Shown: positions 38,109 through 49,488, numbered from the stretch's first letter. The stretch is DNA of 64,000 nucleotides from Salsipaludibacter sp963812245 (GCA_963812245.1 CAWEUK010000002.1:620001-684000), one strand, 5' to 3'. Notes: a model not told the origin generated them from the letters alone. Numbers and translations: made by a program.

Positions 38109-38965
38109 CTAGATGACCGCTCGGCGGTACATGCGCACGGCCAGCGGCGCGAACACCGCGATCAGCCCGACGATCCATGCGATTGCCAGCAGGCTCTGGC
38201 CTCCAACGGTCTGGCCGGCCGGCATGACGCCCGGGCCGAGCATCAGCCCACGGATCGCGTTGGCGATGATCGTGACGGGTTGGTTGTCGGCGAACACCTG
38301 CAGCCACGCCGGCATCGTCTCCGTTGGCACGAACACCGAACTGGCGAAGACGAAGGGGAACACCGGGATGAAGATGGCGGACTGGACCGCCTCGGGGTTC
38401 TTGATCTTCAGGCCGATCGTGGCCATCACCCACGACAGGGAGAAGGCGAAGCCGAGCGCGAGGCCCATGCCACCAAGGAACTGTCCCCAGTTGGTCTGGA
38501 ACCGGAAGCCCATCAGGAATCCCGCCACCAGCATCAGTGTGAGGACGAAGGCGTTGCGGGCCAGGTCGGCGATGGTGCGACCGGCCAGCACTGCCGACCG
38601 CGCCATGGGCAGCGATCGGAAGCGGTCGATCACGCCGCTGCCGAGGTCCTCGGTGAGCCCGATCGCCGTCTGGCCGGCGCCGAACACGACCACCTGGACG
38701 AGCAGTCCCGGGACCAGGAAGTTGATGTACTTGCCGTCCGCTGCCGGGGGGATCTGCGTGCCGATGACGCCGCCGAAGACGTAGTTGAACAACAGCAGGA
38801 ACATCACGGGCTGGATGGTCGCGAACACCAGCAGTTGGGGGAGGCGGATGTTGCGGACGAGGCCGCGCCGGGTGACGACCAGCGTGTCGGACACGGCGTC
38901 GCCCAGGCTGATGCGTCCTGGGTGGTCGGTGTCGGGGCCCTGGCTCGTCGGGGCGGTGGCAGTGG

Positions 38966-38969
<4 letters not shown>
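38109..38969 (-). CDS. ABC-2 type exporter, membrane subunit (DrrB-like)
   Basis: The permease has 286 residues and six hydrophobic segments, starting at about residue 45 (LPQLLVFATIQPVMFLLLFNYVFGG). The stretch FVPTETMPAWLQVFADNQPVT before the last spans is typical of the DrrB/ABC-2 drug-export permeases. It works with the ATPase encoded immediately upstream, whose stop overlaps this start as ATGA. The substrate is probably a drug or lipid-like compound, which is inferred from family only. Confidence 0.9.
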
Positions 38970-39995
<1,026 letters not shown>

Positions 39996-40009
<14 letters not shown>

Positions 40010-40920
40010 GGCCGTTCGGGGTGGAAGTCGTGGAGGAAGTGGAGGTCGAAGTCGGCGTGGTGGTGGAGGTCGCCGCAGCGGGGGAGGAGGCAGTCTCGGA
40101 GGTGGCAGTCGCGGATGGTGCCGCGGTGCGGTCGTGATCGCTGCGAGGGTTGCGTGGACTCGGCTCCCCCGCGGTCGCGGGGGCCTGGGCAGCCAGCAGG
40201 ACGTCGGTGTCGAGGCTGGCGTCGAGGAGGGCGAACACGTCGTGGAGGTGGACGTCGATGGATTTGTCGCCGCCCCCCTGGACCCAGCGCTGCATCGCGG
40301 TGCGGATGCCGGCCGCCGTCATGGCGCCGAGGATGACCACGCCGGTTTCGTTGGGGGCACGGTCTTCGCGTGTCGCGATCGCCTCTGTGAATCGTTGCTC
40401 GATGGCGTGCAGCGCGGTGCGCCATCGAGCCACCAACCCGGGTTCGCGGTGCAGCATGCGGTGGTGGGCCGCGACGTTGTCGACCGAGGTGGTGTGGCGC
40501 ATCATGTGCGAGGCCACCATCTCGCCCAGGTCGACGACCAGGTTGCCGCGTGGGGCCGCCGGCCTCGAACACGGCAAGGTCGGCGTCGGCCGGTGGAACC
40601 GGCATGGATGCGGTGACCGCGTCCTCCTTGCTCGGGTAGTAGTTGAAGAAGGTGCGGGTCGACACGCCGACACGTTCACAGATGGCCTCGACGGTCACGT
40701 CGTCGAGGCCGCGGGTCCCGACCAGGTCGACGGCCGTCTCGTGCAGGGCCCTGGCAGTGGCCTGCTTCTTGCGTTCGCGCAGCCCGATGGTCTGGTCGAC
40801 GCGGACGTCGTGCGACCCCGATGCACCATCGGAATGGCCCGCCGCCCGAATGCTCGGAGCGGGGAGAGTCGGATCGAGACGAAATTTGCATGGCGCGCAG
40901 TTTTGCACACCGTGCACCAT
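39996..40920 (-). CDS. TetR-family regulator of the exporter (frameshifted; start uncertain)
   Basis: The N-terminal DNA-binding domain is clear: LRERKKQATARALHETAV, then VTVEAICERVGVSTRTFFNYYPSKEDAV with the TetR helix-turn-helix. The C-terminal ligand domain continues in another frame from about 40558 (RGNLVVDLGEMVASHMM), so one base is extra near 40557-40562. The protein ends in a Ser/Thr/Ala-rich tail just inside the ABC gene. The in-frame ATG at 40920 lies within the operator-like palindrome, so the true start is probably further in and may be hidden by a second indel. It is expected to repress the downstream exporter until a ligand binds. Confidence 0.75.
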
Positions 40921-40929
40921 TTGTGCAAA
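40902..40929. promoter_or_regulatory. Palindromic operator-like site between tetR and ung
   Basis: TTTGCACA at 40902-40909 and TGTGCAAA at 40922-40929 form an inverted repeat around an internal GTGCAC. A further TTTGCA lies at 40885-40890. Its position in the divergent gap fits a TetR operator controlling the exporter operon. Confidence 0.5.
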
Positions 40930-41027
40930 TCGAACCCGGCGGGGGACCCGGACGTGCGGCTCGGGGTTCGGCGGGTCGTGGCGTGCCGTGGGGGTGGCTG
41001 GTTTCCTGCGCCGGGGAGGTGTTCGCC

Positions 41028-41700
41028 ATGGCGTTCGAGGACCTGGTCGGGGCCGGGGTGGGCTGAGGCATTGGCACCCGTGCGCGCCGACATCGACGCC
41101 ATGGGGGAGTGGTTGCGCGCCGAGGGCCGTGCGGGTCGCCCCTTCCTCCCCGCCGGGGACCGCGTGTTCGCCGCGCTCGCGATGCCACTGGACGACGTGC
41201 GGGTGCTGATCGTCGGCCAGGATCCCTACCCGACGCCCGGTCACCCGATCGGGCTGTGCTTCGCGGCCGCGCCTGACGTGCGACCGCTGCCGAAGTCACT
41301 CGCGAACATCTTCACCGAGTACTGCGACGACCTCGACCTGCCGATGCCCGCAAACGGTGACCTGACGCCGTGGGTCGACCAGGGCGTGTGCCTGCTCAAC
41401 CGCGTCCTGACCGTCCGACCGGGGGCACCGGCGAGTCATCGTGGCAAGGGCTGGGAGCAGGTGACCGACGGCGTCATCGATGCGCTGGTCGCACGGGGCC
41501 AGCCCCTGGTCGCCCTGCTGTGGGGGCGCGATGCCCGCAACCTCGCAGCCCGACTGGGGTCGACGCCCCGCATCGAGTCCGTCCATCCGTCGCCGCTGTC
41601 GGCTCACCGGGGGTTCTTCGGGTCGCGTCCGTTCAGTCGTGCCAACGAGGCGCTGATCGCCCAGGGCGCCGACCCCGTGGACTGGACCCTGCCGACGTGA
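41028..41700 (+). CDS. ung: Uracil-DNA glycosylase (frameshifted at its start)
   Basis: This family 1 UDG has about 223 residues after removing one base. The catalytic water-activating motif GQDPYPTPGHPIGLCFA and the DNA-intercalation motif VHPSPLSAHRGFFGSRPFSRAN are complete, as is LLNRVLTVRPGAPASH. It removes uracil from DNA in base excision repair. The ATG at 41028 follows GGGGAGGTG. The first ten residues (MAFEDLVGAG) are joined to WAEALAPVRADIDAMG only if one G is removed from the GGGG run near 41055-41058; as given, the frame stops at 41066. Confidence 0.88.
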
Positions 41701-41898
41701 TGGCCGCGTTCGGTTGCGAGCGCCGAGGCGGATTCATTGGGGACTGTCGGTCGGGTGTCGCACACCATCTGGGTCCTCGTTCTGGGGCCTCGTTCTGGGT
41801 CCTCGCTCGACCTTGGCGAGGATGGCCCGCGGTGGCCTTCTGTTTCGCATTGTGTGTCGACATTGGGGCTTGCAAAACATTGAAACATCATGTAAAGT

Positions 41899-41914
41899 TC
41901 GAACACATGTTCTC
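41899..41914. promoter_or_regulatory. LexA/SOS box upstream of the second 13E12 gene
   Basis: TCGAACACATGTTCTC matches the actinobacterial LexA consensus TCGAAC-N4-GTTCGA in 10 of 12 positions. It lies in an AT-rich promoter patch, 21 bases before the start codon. Several 13E12-family genes in mycobacteria are DNA-damage inducible, so the pairing is plausible. Confidence 0.6.
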
Positions 41915-41935
41915 TACGCACGGAGTGCACGCACG

Positions 41936-43519
41936 ATGACCGTTCTCGCGACCACATTGCCACCCGGGCGCTCCGGGCTGCAGTCATTGGCGGTGTCAGT
42001 GGAAACGGATGTTCGCGATGCGCTGCTCCCCGTCCACGACGACCACGGCAATCTCGTCGGGCTGGCGGTGACACCACACCAAGTCGGCGGGTCCGGACTT
42101 CAGCCGACCGCGCTTGTCGCGCCGACCGACGACAACCAGGCGCTGCGCGACGCACTCGCCCTGGTTCGGGATGTCCTTCGGGCAGGCAGATCGGGCGGCG
42201 CCAACCAAGGCGACGGCGACGCCACAGGCGACACCAACCTTCCGGCGGCGACGCTGCGGGAGCGAGTGGACCTGCTCGAGCGACTCGGGGGCGCCACCGC
42301 GGCAGGGCTGGCATCCACCCTGGCCACGATGCGCCGCAGTGGTGCGATCGAGGCCGACGGTGCCCCCTCCACATCCGCATGGCTCACGGCTCACACCGGC
42401 CGGTCGCGACGGGATGCTTCGCGGGCCGCGCGACTGGCCGACAACCTCGACGAGATGCCCGCCACGGCGGCGGCGCTGGCCAGTGGCGAGCTGACTGCGG
42501 AGTCCGCCGACGCGATGGTCCAGGCCGCCCGCGACGGACGTCTGGGCGGTCCTGCACAGGTCGAACACGACCTGCTGGATCTGGCCACCTCCGGTGGGCC
42601 GGAACAGCTGCGGTCGGGCATCCGACAACGCCAACAGGCCGCCGACGGCGCCGCCATGCTGCGCGACGAGCGACGCCAGCGCAGCGCCCGGGCATTCCAC
42701 CTGACGCGGCTGGACTCCGGCATGTGGGATGTCCGCGGTGCCCTGCCCGACGAGGTCGGCCAGCAGTTCGCCACCGCACTCGATGCCTTCGACCACCCGG
42801 AACCCACCGGCACGCCACTGCTGGAGCGCCGTCGCCCGGAGCAGCGACGAACCGACGCGCTCGCCGCCCTCCTCGGTGTCGCCATGGATCGCGGATTCGC
42901 GCCCGGTACCGGGGGCATCGTCCGTCCCCACATCTCCGTGATCGTCCCCGCCGCCACCGTCACCGCGGACCTGGCGGCGAGCGGGCGCGGCCCGACGATG
43001 GGCGTGGCGATGGGCTTGGCGAGGGCCACAGCGAGGGCCACGACTCGGCGCGCCTGAGACCAGGCCGTGGGGATCGATGACCCCGCCTGGACGGCGCTGC
43101 CGGCCGGTGAGCTCGAACGCGGTGGGAAACTGTCACCCCAGGCCGTGCGGCGCATCTGCTGCGATGCCGACGTCACGCGAATCATCATGACGCCGACATC
43201 CCAGGTCCTCGACGTCGGGCGCACCACCAGGGTGTGGTCCCAGCCCCAGCGACGTGCCGTCAATGCTCGCGATCGACATTGCCGCGGCCCCAGTTGTGAC
43301 CGACCCATCGGATGGACCCAGATCCATCACATCAGGTGGTGGGAACGAGATCGCGGCCCCACCGACCTCGACAACGGCATCGCGCTGTGCACCCACTGCC
43401 ATCACCTCGTCCACGACCGTGGCTGGACGGTGCAACTGGATCCTGCGACGGCTGCTGCCACCTGGACCTCACCCCTCGGCGTGGTCACGGTCACACGTCG
43501 ACCTCGCAGCGAGGTCTGA
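41936..43519 (+). CDS. DUF222/13E12-family HNH endonuclease-like protein (interrupted)
   Basis: The protein has about 527 residues. DUF222 spans about residues 95-340. The C-terminal HNH domain is complete here: CRGPSCDRPIGWTQIHH, then WWERDRGPTDLDNGIALCTHCHHLVH, with both Cys pairs and the catalytic His residues. A TGA at 43055-43057 interrupts the frame. The preceding 25 codons read poorly (GLARATARATTRRA), while a neighbouring frame gives GLGEGHSEGHDSARLRPGRGD, so two compensating indels rather than a nonsense mutation are likely. The ATG at 41936 is preceded by a low-GC promoter and a LexA box, suggesting SOS control. Confidence 0.78.
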
Positions 43520-43544
43520 CCAGTGGCGACCACCCAGGAGATGA

Positions 43545-43860
43545 CCCGCACGCTCGCACGCCCGCACGCCCGCACGCCCGCGCGCTCCGGTGCGTGCAGG
43601 CCTCCCTCGGCCCGCGGCTTCGAGCCTGCGTGCCTCCGCCTGCCTCGGCGAGCCATGAGCCTGCGTGCCCCCGCGTGCTCGAGCGTCCGCTACTCCGCGT
43701 GCCTCGGAGTGCCTCGAAGGCGTCTGGTTCCGTGTCCGTACGTGTCGTCGCGCGTGCATGCTTCCGCGTGCGTTGGCTCGCGCGAGCGTGCCTCCGCGTG
43801 GGTTGGCGTCTTCGTGCGAGCGTGCCTCCGCGTGCTTCGGGCGCCGTTGCTCGTGGTCGC
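43545..43860. repeat. Degenerate CGTGC-rich block in a long non-coding gap
   Basis: Between the 13E12 gene and the second nuoA (43520-44142) no gene is supported. The first 300 bases consist of irregular repeats: a run of CGCACGCCCG units, followed by about ten GCGTGC hexamers often extended to GCGTGCCTCCGCGTG. No hairpin or coding signal stands out. The promoter of the second nuo operon should lie in the later part, before GAGGAG at 44132. Confidence 0.55.
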
Positions 43861-44142
43861 GGAGGTCGTCGGTTGGCGGTGCAGACCGTGGCCCCAGTAC
43901 GGTCACTGGCCGTTGGGGCAGGTGCCGCGGTCGCTGCTAGCATCGTGCCCCGCGGGTCGCGTGTCAGCACCGCAGGGTCGAGGCAGGCAGCGACCTCGCG
44001 TGCCGCCACCGACCCATCGTGGCGCGCCACGCCCCGAGGCACCCCCGGCACCACGCAGGACCGGCTCCCGGTCCGGCGCCAGGGGAGCTGGCACCCACGC
44101 GACCAGACGAGCACGAGTACGGCCGACGGACGAGGAGTGGCG

Positions 44143-44526
44143 GTGAGCTACAACGCCCAGTGGGGCATGTTCGGGATCCTGGTGCTGTTCGGGATCGCGT
44201 TGTACGCCATCATCATGGTGGTCAACCGCGCCATGCGGGTCAGCGCCCCCCACCCTGCCAAGCTGACGACCTACGAGTGTGGGGTCGACGCCGAGGGCGT
44301 GGGCTGGTCACAGATGAACATTCGCTACTACGTGTTCGCCTTCCTGTTCGTGATCTTCGACGTCGAGGCCATCTTCCTGTTCCCGTGGGCCACCATCCTC
44401 GGCACGCTCGACCCCGCCGGGCCGCTCACCCCCTCGTTCGTGCTCATCGAGATGTTCATCTTCATCGGCATCCTGGTGCTGGGCCTTGTCTACGCCTGGC
44501 GGAAGAAGGTCCTCGTATGGGAGTGA
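44143..44526 (+). CDS. nuoA: NuoA-like subunit (second complex I)
   Basis: The protein has 127 residues and three spans, with conserved KLTTYECGVDAEG and IRYYVFAFLFVIFDVEAIFLFPW. It is the first gene of the second cluster, which runs A-B-C-D-H-I-J-K-L-M-N without E, F or G. The GTG at 44143 has GAGGAG upstream. It differs clearly from the first NuoA in both termini, so this is an old, separate lineage rather than a recent duplicate. Confidence 0.93.
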   Translation: MSYNAQWGMFGILVLFGIALYAIIMVVNRAMRVSAPHPAKLTTYECGVDAEGVGWSQMNIRYYVFAFLFVIFDVEAIFLFPWATILGTLDPAGPLTPSFVLIEMFIFIGILVLGLVYAWRKKVLVWE

Positions 44527-45116
44527 TGGAATCCGTCGAGCTCCCCAAGCCGCTCAAGTTCGTCTTCAACTGGGGTCGCAAGTACTCCCTGTGGGCGTTC
44601 AACTTCGGCCTGGCCTGCTGTGCCATCGAGTTCATCGCCGCGTCGACCTCGCGCCACGACTTCATCCGCCTGGGTGTCATCCCGTTCGCACACGGACCGC
44701 GCCAGGCTGACCTGCTGATGGTGTCGGGCACGTTGACCGACAAGATGGCGCCGGCCATCAAGCGTCTCTACGACGAGATGCCCGAGCCCAAGTACGTCGT
44801 CTCCTTCGGATCCTGCGCCAACTGCGGCGGGCCGTACTGGGACAGCTACTCGGTCACCAAGGGCGTGGACCAGATCATCCCCGTCGACGTCTACGTCCCC
44901 GGCTGCCCGCCGCGGCCGGAGGCGCTGCTGGACGGCATCATCGCACTGCAGGACCGCATCCAGAACGAGTCGCTCAAGGAGCGGATGGCCGAACGCAAGC
45001 CGCTCGTCATCCGCACCGACGGGACCGTCACGGAACTGGAACCCGGACAGGACCCGGCCGAGGTCGCCGCCGGCGGACTGGACACGCGGGACGTGCCGGC
45101 CGGAGCCGCATCATGA
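44517..45116 (+). CDS. nuoB: NuoB-like subunit (second complex I)
   Basis: The protein has 199 residues. The N2 cluster ligands are present: GLACCAIEF, the Cys in FGSCANCGG and VPGCPPRPE. It is about 38 residues longer than the first NuoB, with a hydrophilic C-terminal tail from RKPLVIRTDGT. ATG 44517 overlaps nuoA by ten bases; ATG 44526 (MESVELP) is an alternative. The stop overlaps nuoC as ATGA. Confidence 0.94.
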   Translation: MGVMESVELPKPLKFVFNWGRKYSLWAFNFGLACCAIEFIAASTSRHDFIRLGVIPFAHGPRQADLLMVSGTLTDKMAPAIKRLYDEMPEPKYVVSFGSCANCGGPYWDSYSVTKGVDQIIPVDVYVPGCPPRPEALLDGIIALQDRIQNESLKERMAERKPLVIRTDGTVTELEPGQDPAEVAAGGLDTRDVPAGAAS

Positions 45117-46188
45117 CCTGGCCGGTCCTGACTCGTGCCAGCGAAGCGCTGACCGACGACGAGACGATTGCGCTGCTGCGTGATCGCATCGGCGATGGCG
45201 TCATCGACGTCGTCACGGAGTTCGGCGATCTCACCTGGTGGTCAGCCCCACGGCATGGCACGCCTCGGTGTTGGCCTGCCGCGACGAGCAGTTGCTGACC
45301 TTCGACATGTTCGACTGCCTGTTCGGGGTCGACGCTGCCGAGGCCGGCATGGACGTCGTCGCCATCCTGTACTCCACCTCCAAGGGGCGTCGCATCATGC
45401 TGCGCACGACCTGCGAGGGTGGCCGGGAGGCACCGCGGTTGGGCACCGTCACGGACGTGTACCCGGGTGCCAACTGGATGGAGCGCGAGGCCTTCGACAT
45501 GTTCGGCATCGAGTTCGACGACCATCCGGGCCTGTTGCCGCGGATCCTGTGTGTCGAGAACTTCGAGGGGTGGCCACTGCGCAAGGACTTCGCGCTCGCC
45601 TCCCGCGTGGCCAAGCCGTGGCCGGGCGTCTCGGAGCCGGTCGAGACCGACGAGGACGGCAACGTCATCATTCACGAGCCTGCGATCGGCGAGGCGGCGG
45701 GACCGTCGGGGCTCGACGAGATCATCGCCAAGCAGGCGCGCGAGGCCAATGCCGACCCCGAGGCGATCGAGGCGGGCGACGGCGCGGACGGCGGGTCGGA
45801 TGCCGCCAAGGCGGAGCCGGCGCGCGAGGAAGTCGAGCTCGACCAGGACGTCTACGACGAACTGATCGCGGCCGGCAAGTCCGAGCGGATCGCCCGCTCG
45901 AAGGCCAAGGCCGCCTTCATCAAGGCCCAGCGCAAGGCCGAACGTGAGGCGGCGGCCCAGGAACCCGCACAGGAATCGGCCCAGGCGCCAGCCGAGGATG
46001 CCGACGCGGCCGCAGAGGCGAAGGCCACCGCCGAGGCAACCCGCACGAAGCAGGCCGAGGCGCGAGCTGCCAAGGCCTCCGAGGCTGCCCAGGCCACGGA
46101 TGGCGATGCGACTGCCGACGCTCCCGGGATTCCGGAAGGCACCACCATGCCGCGCCCGGACGCCGACGAGCCGGAGGAGTCGTCGTGA
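45113..46188 (+). CDS. nuoC: NuoC-like subunit with long C-terminal extension (second complex I; frameshifted)
   Basis: The gene encodes about 358 residues after correcting one missing base near 45236, where DLTWWSAP in the first frame gives way to VSPTAWHASVLACRDEQ. The NuoC core follows, with NWMEREAFDMFGIEFDDHPGLLPRILC and LRKDFAL. After about residue 190 comes an extension absent from the first NuoC: an acidic/Ala linker, a basic helical module LDQDVYDELIAAGKSERIAR continuing into a Lys/Ala/Arg-rich helix, and a Gln/Glu/Ala-rich tail. The same module occurs twice in the NuoI of this operon. It may bind a soluble partner or stabilise the peripheral arm. Confidence 0.88.
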
Positions 46189-47366
46189 CCGATCTCGCAT
46201 CGTCAGAGAAGGTCATGCCCGGCAATGCCCCGGGCGAGGACGTCGTGTTCGAGGTCATGGGCGACCCCGACTTCGACACCGCCGAGATGTCGCTGTCGAT
46301 CGGCCCGGCCCATCCCGCCACCCACGGCGTGTTGCGCGTCGTGCTGGACATGGACGGCGAACGCATCCGCGATGCGCGGCCGGTCATCGGCTACATGCAC
46401 CGCGGGTTCGAGAAGCTGGCCGAATACCGCGACTTCGCCCAGATCATGGCGCTGACCAACCGCCACGACTGGCTGTCGGGCTTCGGCAACGAGCTCGGTG
46501 TGGCCCTGGCCGCCGAGAAGATGATGGAGATGGAGGTTCCGGAGCGCGCCCAGTGGATTCGCATGCTGATCGCCGAGTGGAACCGCATCCTCAACCACCT
46601 GATGTTCGTCGGCTCCTACGCGCTGGAGCTTGGCGGCATCACGCCGATGTTCTATGCCTTCCGAGAGCGCGAGGACATCCAGTTCCTGCTGGAGTCCGCC
46701 ACCGGCGGGCGCCTGCACTTCACCTACAACCAGCCGGGCGGCGTCAAGATCGACCTGCCGCACGGGTTCATGAAGACGTCGGTGGAGTTGTCGTCGACCG
46801 TGCGCTCCCGCCTGCCCGACTACGTCGACCTGGTGCTGGGCAACGAGATCTTCCAGGGTCGCACCAAGGGCATCGGCGCCCTGCCGCCCGAGGTCGCACT
46901 GGCCTACGGCGTCACCGGCCCGACCCTGCAGGCCACAGGGGTGCCCGAGGACTCGCGTGTCACCGAGCCCTACCTCAAGTACGGCGAGATCGACGTTCGG
47001 GTCCCGACCGGGGACAACGGTGACAGCTTCGACCGCTTCGCCGTCCTGCTCGGGCGCATCGAGGCGTCGCTGGACATCATCGACCAGATCCACGACCACA
47101 TGCCGGCCGGCCCCGTGAACTCGAAGCTGCCCAAGATCGTCAAGGCACCCGAGGGCTTCGCCTACGTCCGCACGGAGAACCCACTCGGCCAGTTGGGCTA
47201 CTTCCTCCAGTCGGACGGTTCCAAGAACCCGTGGCGGTTCAAGATGCGCACGCCGTCGTTCTCCAACGTCCAGACCCTGCCCTATCTGCTGCGTGGCCAA
47301 CTGATGCCCGACGCCGTGGCCATCCTCGGCTCGGTGTTCTTCGTCGTGGGAGACGTCGATCGATGA
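46185..47366 (+). CDS. nuoD: NuoD-like subunit (second complex I)
   Basis: The protein has 393 residues, with IGPAHPATHGVLR near residue 45, RPVIGYMHRGFEKLAEYRD and the C-terminal VRTENPLGQLGYF. It lines the quinone site. The frame is intact. The GTG at 46185 overlaps the nuoC stop (GTGA), and the stop overlaps nuoH. It differs widely from the first NuoD; for example, its quinone-site region has VRTENPLGQLG where the first has VESPRGELG. Confidence 0.93.
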   Translation: MTDLASSEKVMPGNAPGEDVVFEVMGDPDFDTAEMSLSIGPAHPATHGVLRVVLDMDGERIRDARPVIGYMHRGFEKLAEYRDFAQIMALTNRHDWLSGFGNELGVALAAEKMMEMEVPERAQWIRMLIAEWNRILNHLMFVGSYALELGGITPMFYAFREREDIQFLLESATGGRLHFTYNQPGGVKIDLPHGFMKTSVELSSTVRSRLPDYVDLVLGNEIFQGRTKGIGALPPEVALAYGVTGPTLQATGVPEDSRVTEPYLKYGEIDVRVPTGDNGDSFDRFAVLLGRIEASLDIIDQIHDHMPAGPVNSKLPKIVKAPEGFAYVRTENPLGQLGYFLQSDGSKNPWRFKMRTPSFSNVQTLPYLLRGQLMPDAVAILGSVFFVVGDVDR

Positions 47367-48428
47367 CCGCCATCCTCCTCGCCCCCCTGGCCCAGCAGGC
47401 CTCGCTGCTCGACGTGGACAGCTTCGCGTTGTCGGCGTTGTTCAAGATCGCACTCGTACTGGTCATGTTCATGGTCGTCTCGCTGGTCGGCGGGTACCTC
47501 GAGCACAAGGCCATGGGCCACATGCAGGCTCGCACCGGTCCGATGGAGGCTGGGCCCCACGGATCGCTCCAGTTGGTCGCTGACGGGATCAAGTTCATCC
47601 AGAAGGAGGACGTGATCCCGCGCAACGCGGACAAGTGGGTGTTCGCGGCCGCTCCTGGTGTGGCGCTGGTGCCCGCGATGCTCGGCTTCTTCGTGCTCCC
47701 CCTGGGACCCGGGGTGTGGGCGGCGGACCTCGAACTGGGGTTGTTCTACGCCTTGGCGATCGGGTCGATCGGTGTGCTGGGCGTCCTGATGGGCGGATGG
47801 GCGTCGGCCAACAAGTTCTCGCTGATCGGTGGGCTGCGCGCGGCGGCACAGTTGATCGCCTACGAACTGCCGCTGATCCTGGCCGCGGCCGCGGTCGGCA
47901 TCCAGGCCAGTTCGCTGTCACTGGTCGACATCGTGGACGCCCAGATGACGATGCAGGTGTTCGGCACCCCGATCACCATGTGGTTCGTCATCCCGCAGTT
48001 GCTCGGCTTCGTGATCTTCTTCATCGCCGCCATGGCGGAACTGTCCCGGCCCCCCGTTCGACATGCCGATCGCGGACTCCGAGCTCGTGTTCGGCTACAT
48101 GACCGAGTACACGGGCATCAAGTTCGCGATGTACCTGCTGACCGAGTACGGCGGCATGGTCTTCATGTCCGGGCTGATGGTGGTGCTGTACCTGGGTGGC
48201 TGGCAGGTGCTGCCGGGCGTCCCCATGCCCGACGGAACCCTGGGGGCGCTGCTGGGCGTCGCGGTGACCCTGGGCAAGATCATGCTGCTGATCTTCGTCA
48301 TCGTGTGGGCCCGCGTGGCCTACCCGCGGCTGCGCGAGGACCAGTTGCAGAAGATCTCCTGGCTGGTGCTGATCCCGCTGTCGCTGCTCAACATCGTCGT
48401 CGTTGCCCTCGGGAAGGTGTTGCTGTGA
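47363..48428 (+). CDS. nuoH: NuoH-like subunit (second complex I; frameshifted)
   Basis: The protein is about 354 residues after correction, with eight spans. Conserved elements are YLEHKAMGHMQARTGPMEAG, KFSLIGGLRAAAQLIAYELP and, across the shift, ELSRPPFDMPIADSELVFGYMTEYTGIKF. The shift is one extra C in a run of six C at 48050-48055, a typical homopolymer indel. ATG 47363 overlaps the nuoD stop; the nuoH stop overlaps the nuoI GTG. Confidence 0.92.
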
Positions 48429-49488
48429 GCCACGTGACGACGCCCAAGTCGGCACCGTTCGGTGTCGGGTTGCTCAAGGGTGCGGCGGTGACGCTCAAGC
48501 ACCTGTTCCGCCCGGCCGTGACCCAGCAGTACCCGCACGAGCGCCCCGACCTCGCACCTCGGACCCGCGGTGTCATCGCCCTGATGGACGAGAACTGCAC
48601 GGTGTGCATGCTGTGCTCGCGTGCCTGCCCCGACTGGTGCATCTACATCGACTCCCACAAGGAGACGGTGCCACCGGCCAAGGAGGGCGGCCGCGCCCGC
48701 ACCCGCAACGTGCTCGACCGCTTCGCGATCGACTTCGCACTGTGCATGTACTGCGGCATCTGCGTGGACGTGTGCCCGTTCGACGCCCTGTGGTGGAGCC
48801 CCGAGTTCGAGTACGCCGAGTACCACATCGACGGCCTGCTCCACGAGATGGACCGCCTGCGCGAGTGGATGGACACCGTGCCGCCGCCGCCCCCGCTGGA
48901 TTCGGGTGCGGATGCCCCGGCCGAGGTGGTCGACGCCATCGCGGCGAAGCAGAAGGAACTCGACGCCGCCCGTGACGCCCAGGACGCGAAGCAGGCCGAG
49001 GCCGCCGCACCCGCCGGTGACGACACCGGGCGAAGGCTGGCAAGCCTGCCAAGGCCTCCTCGGGCACCTCGCGTCGCCGACGTCCACGTCGAGGGTGCCG
49101 GCGAGACGTTGGACCAGGAGGTCTACGACTCGCTGATCGCGGAGGGCAAGTCCGAGCGGATGGCGCGGGCCAAGGCCAAGGCGGCCTGGGTCCGGGCCCA
49201 GAAGAAGGCCAAGTTGGCGGAACAGGAGGCCGGGGGTCCGACGCTGCTGCCGATGCCGACGCCGCTGCACCCGCCAAGCCGTCGATGGGCGACATCCACG
49301 TCGAGGGTGCCGGCGAGCAGTTGGACCAGGAGGTCTACGACTCGCTGATCGCGGAGGGCAAGTCCGAGCGGATGGCGCGGGCCAAGGCCAAGGCGGCCTG
49401 GGTCCGGGCCCAGAAGAAGGCCAAGCTCGCGGAGCAGGAAGCCGCCCAGGGCGACGCCGATGCCGCCACGGACGGAGGTGACGCATGA
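48425..49488 (+). CDS. nuoI: NuoI-like 8Fe ferredoxin subunit with two repeated C-terminal modules (frameshifted)
   Basis: The gene encodes about 354 residues after correction, almost twice the normal length. Both [4Fe-4S] motifs are present: CTVCMLCSRACPDWCIYI and CMYCGICVDVCPFDAL. After about residue 180 comes an Ala/Lys-rich linker, then two nearly identical copies (49078-49231 and 49288-49442 in DNA) of a module beginning HVEGAGE and LDQEVYDSLIAEGKSER and ending in a strongly basic helix. Indels near 49030, 49070 and 49245 break the frame; the second copy is read from 49285 to the stop at 49488. The module also occurs once in NuoC of this operon. The GTG start overlaps the nuoH stop. Confidence 0.88.

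Noticed and set aside
43055..43057. In-frame TGA in the 13E12 gene as a selenocysteine codon.
   Set aside because: No SECIS-like hairpin follows, the family has no Sec at this place, and local frames suggest two compensating indels.
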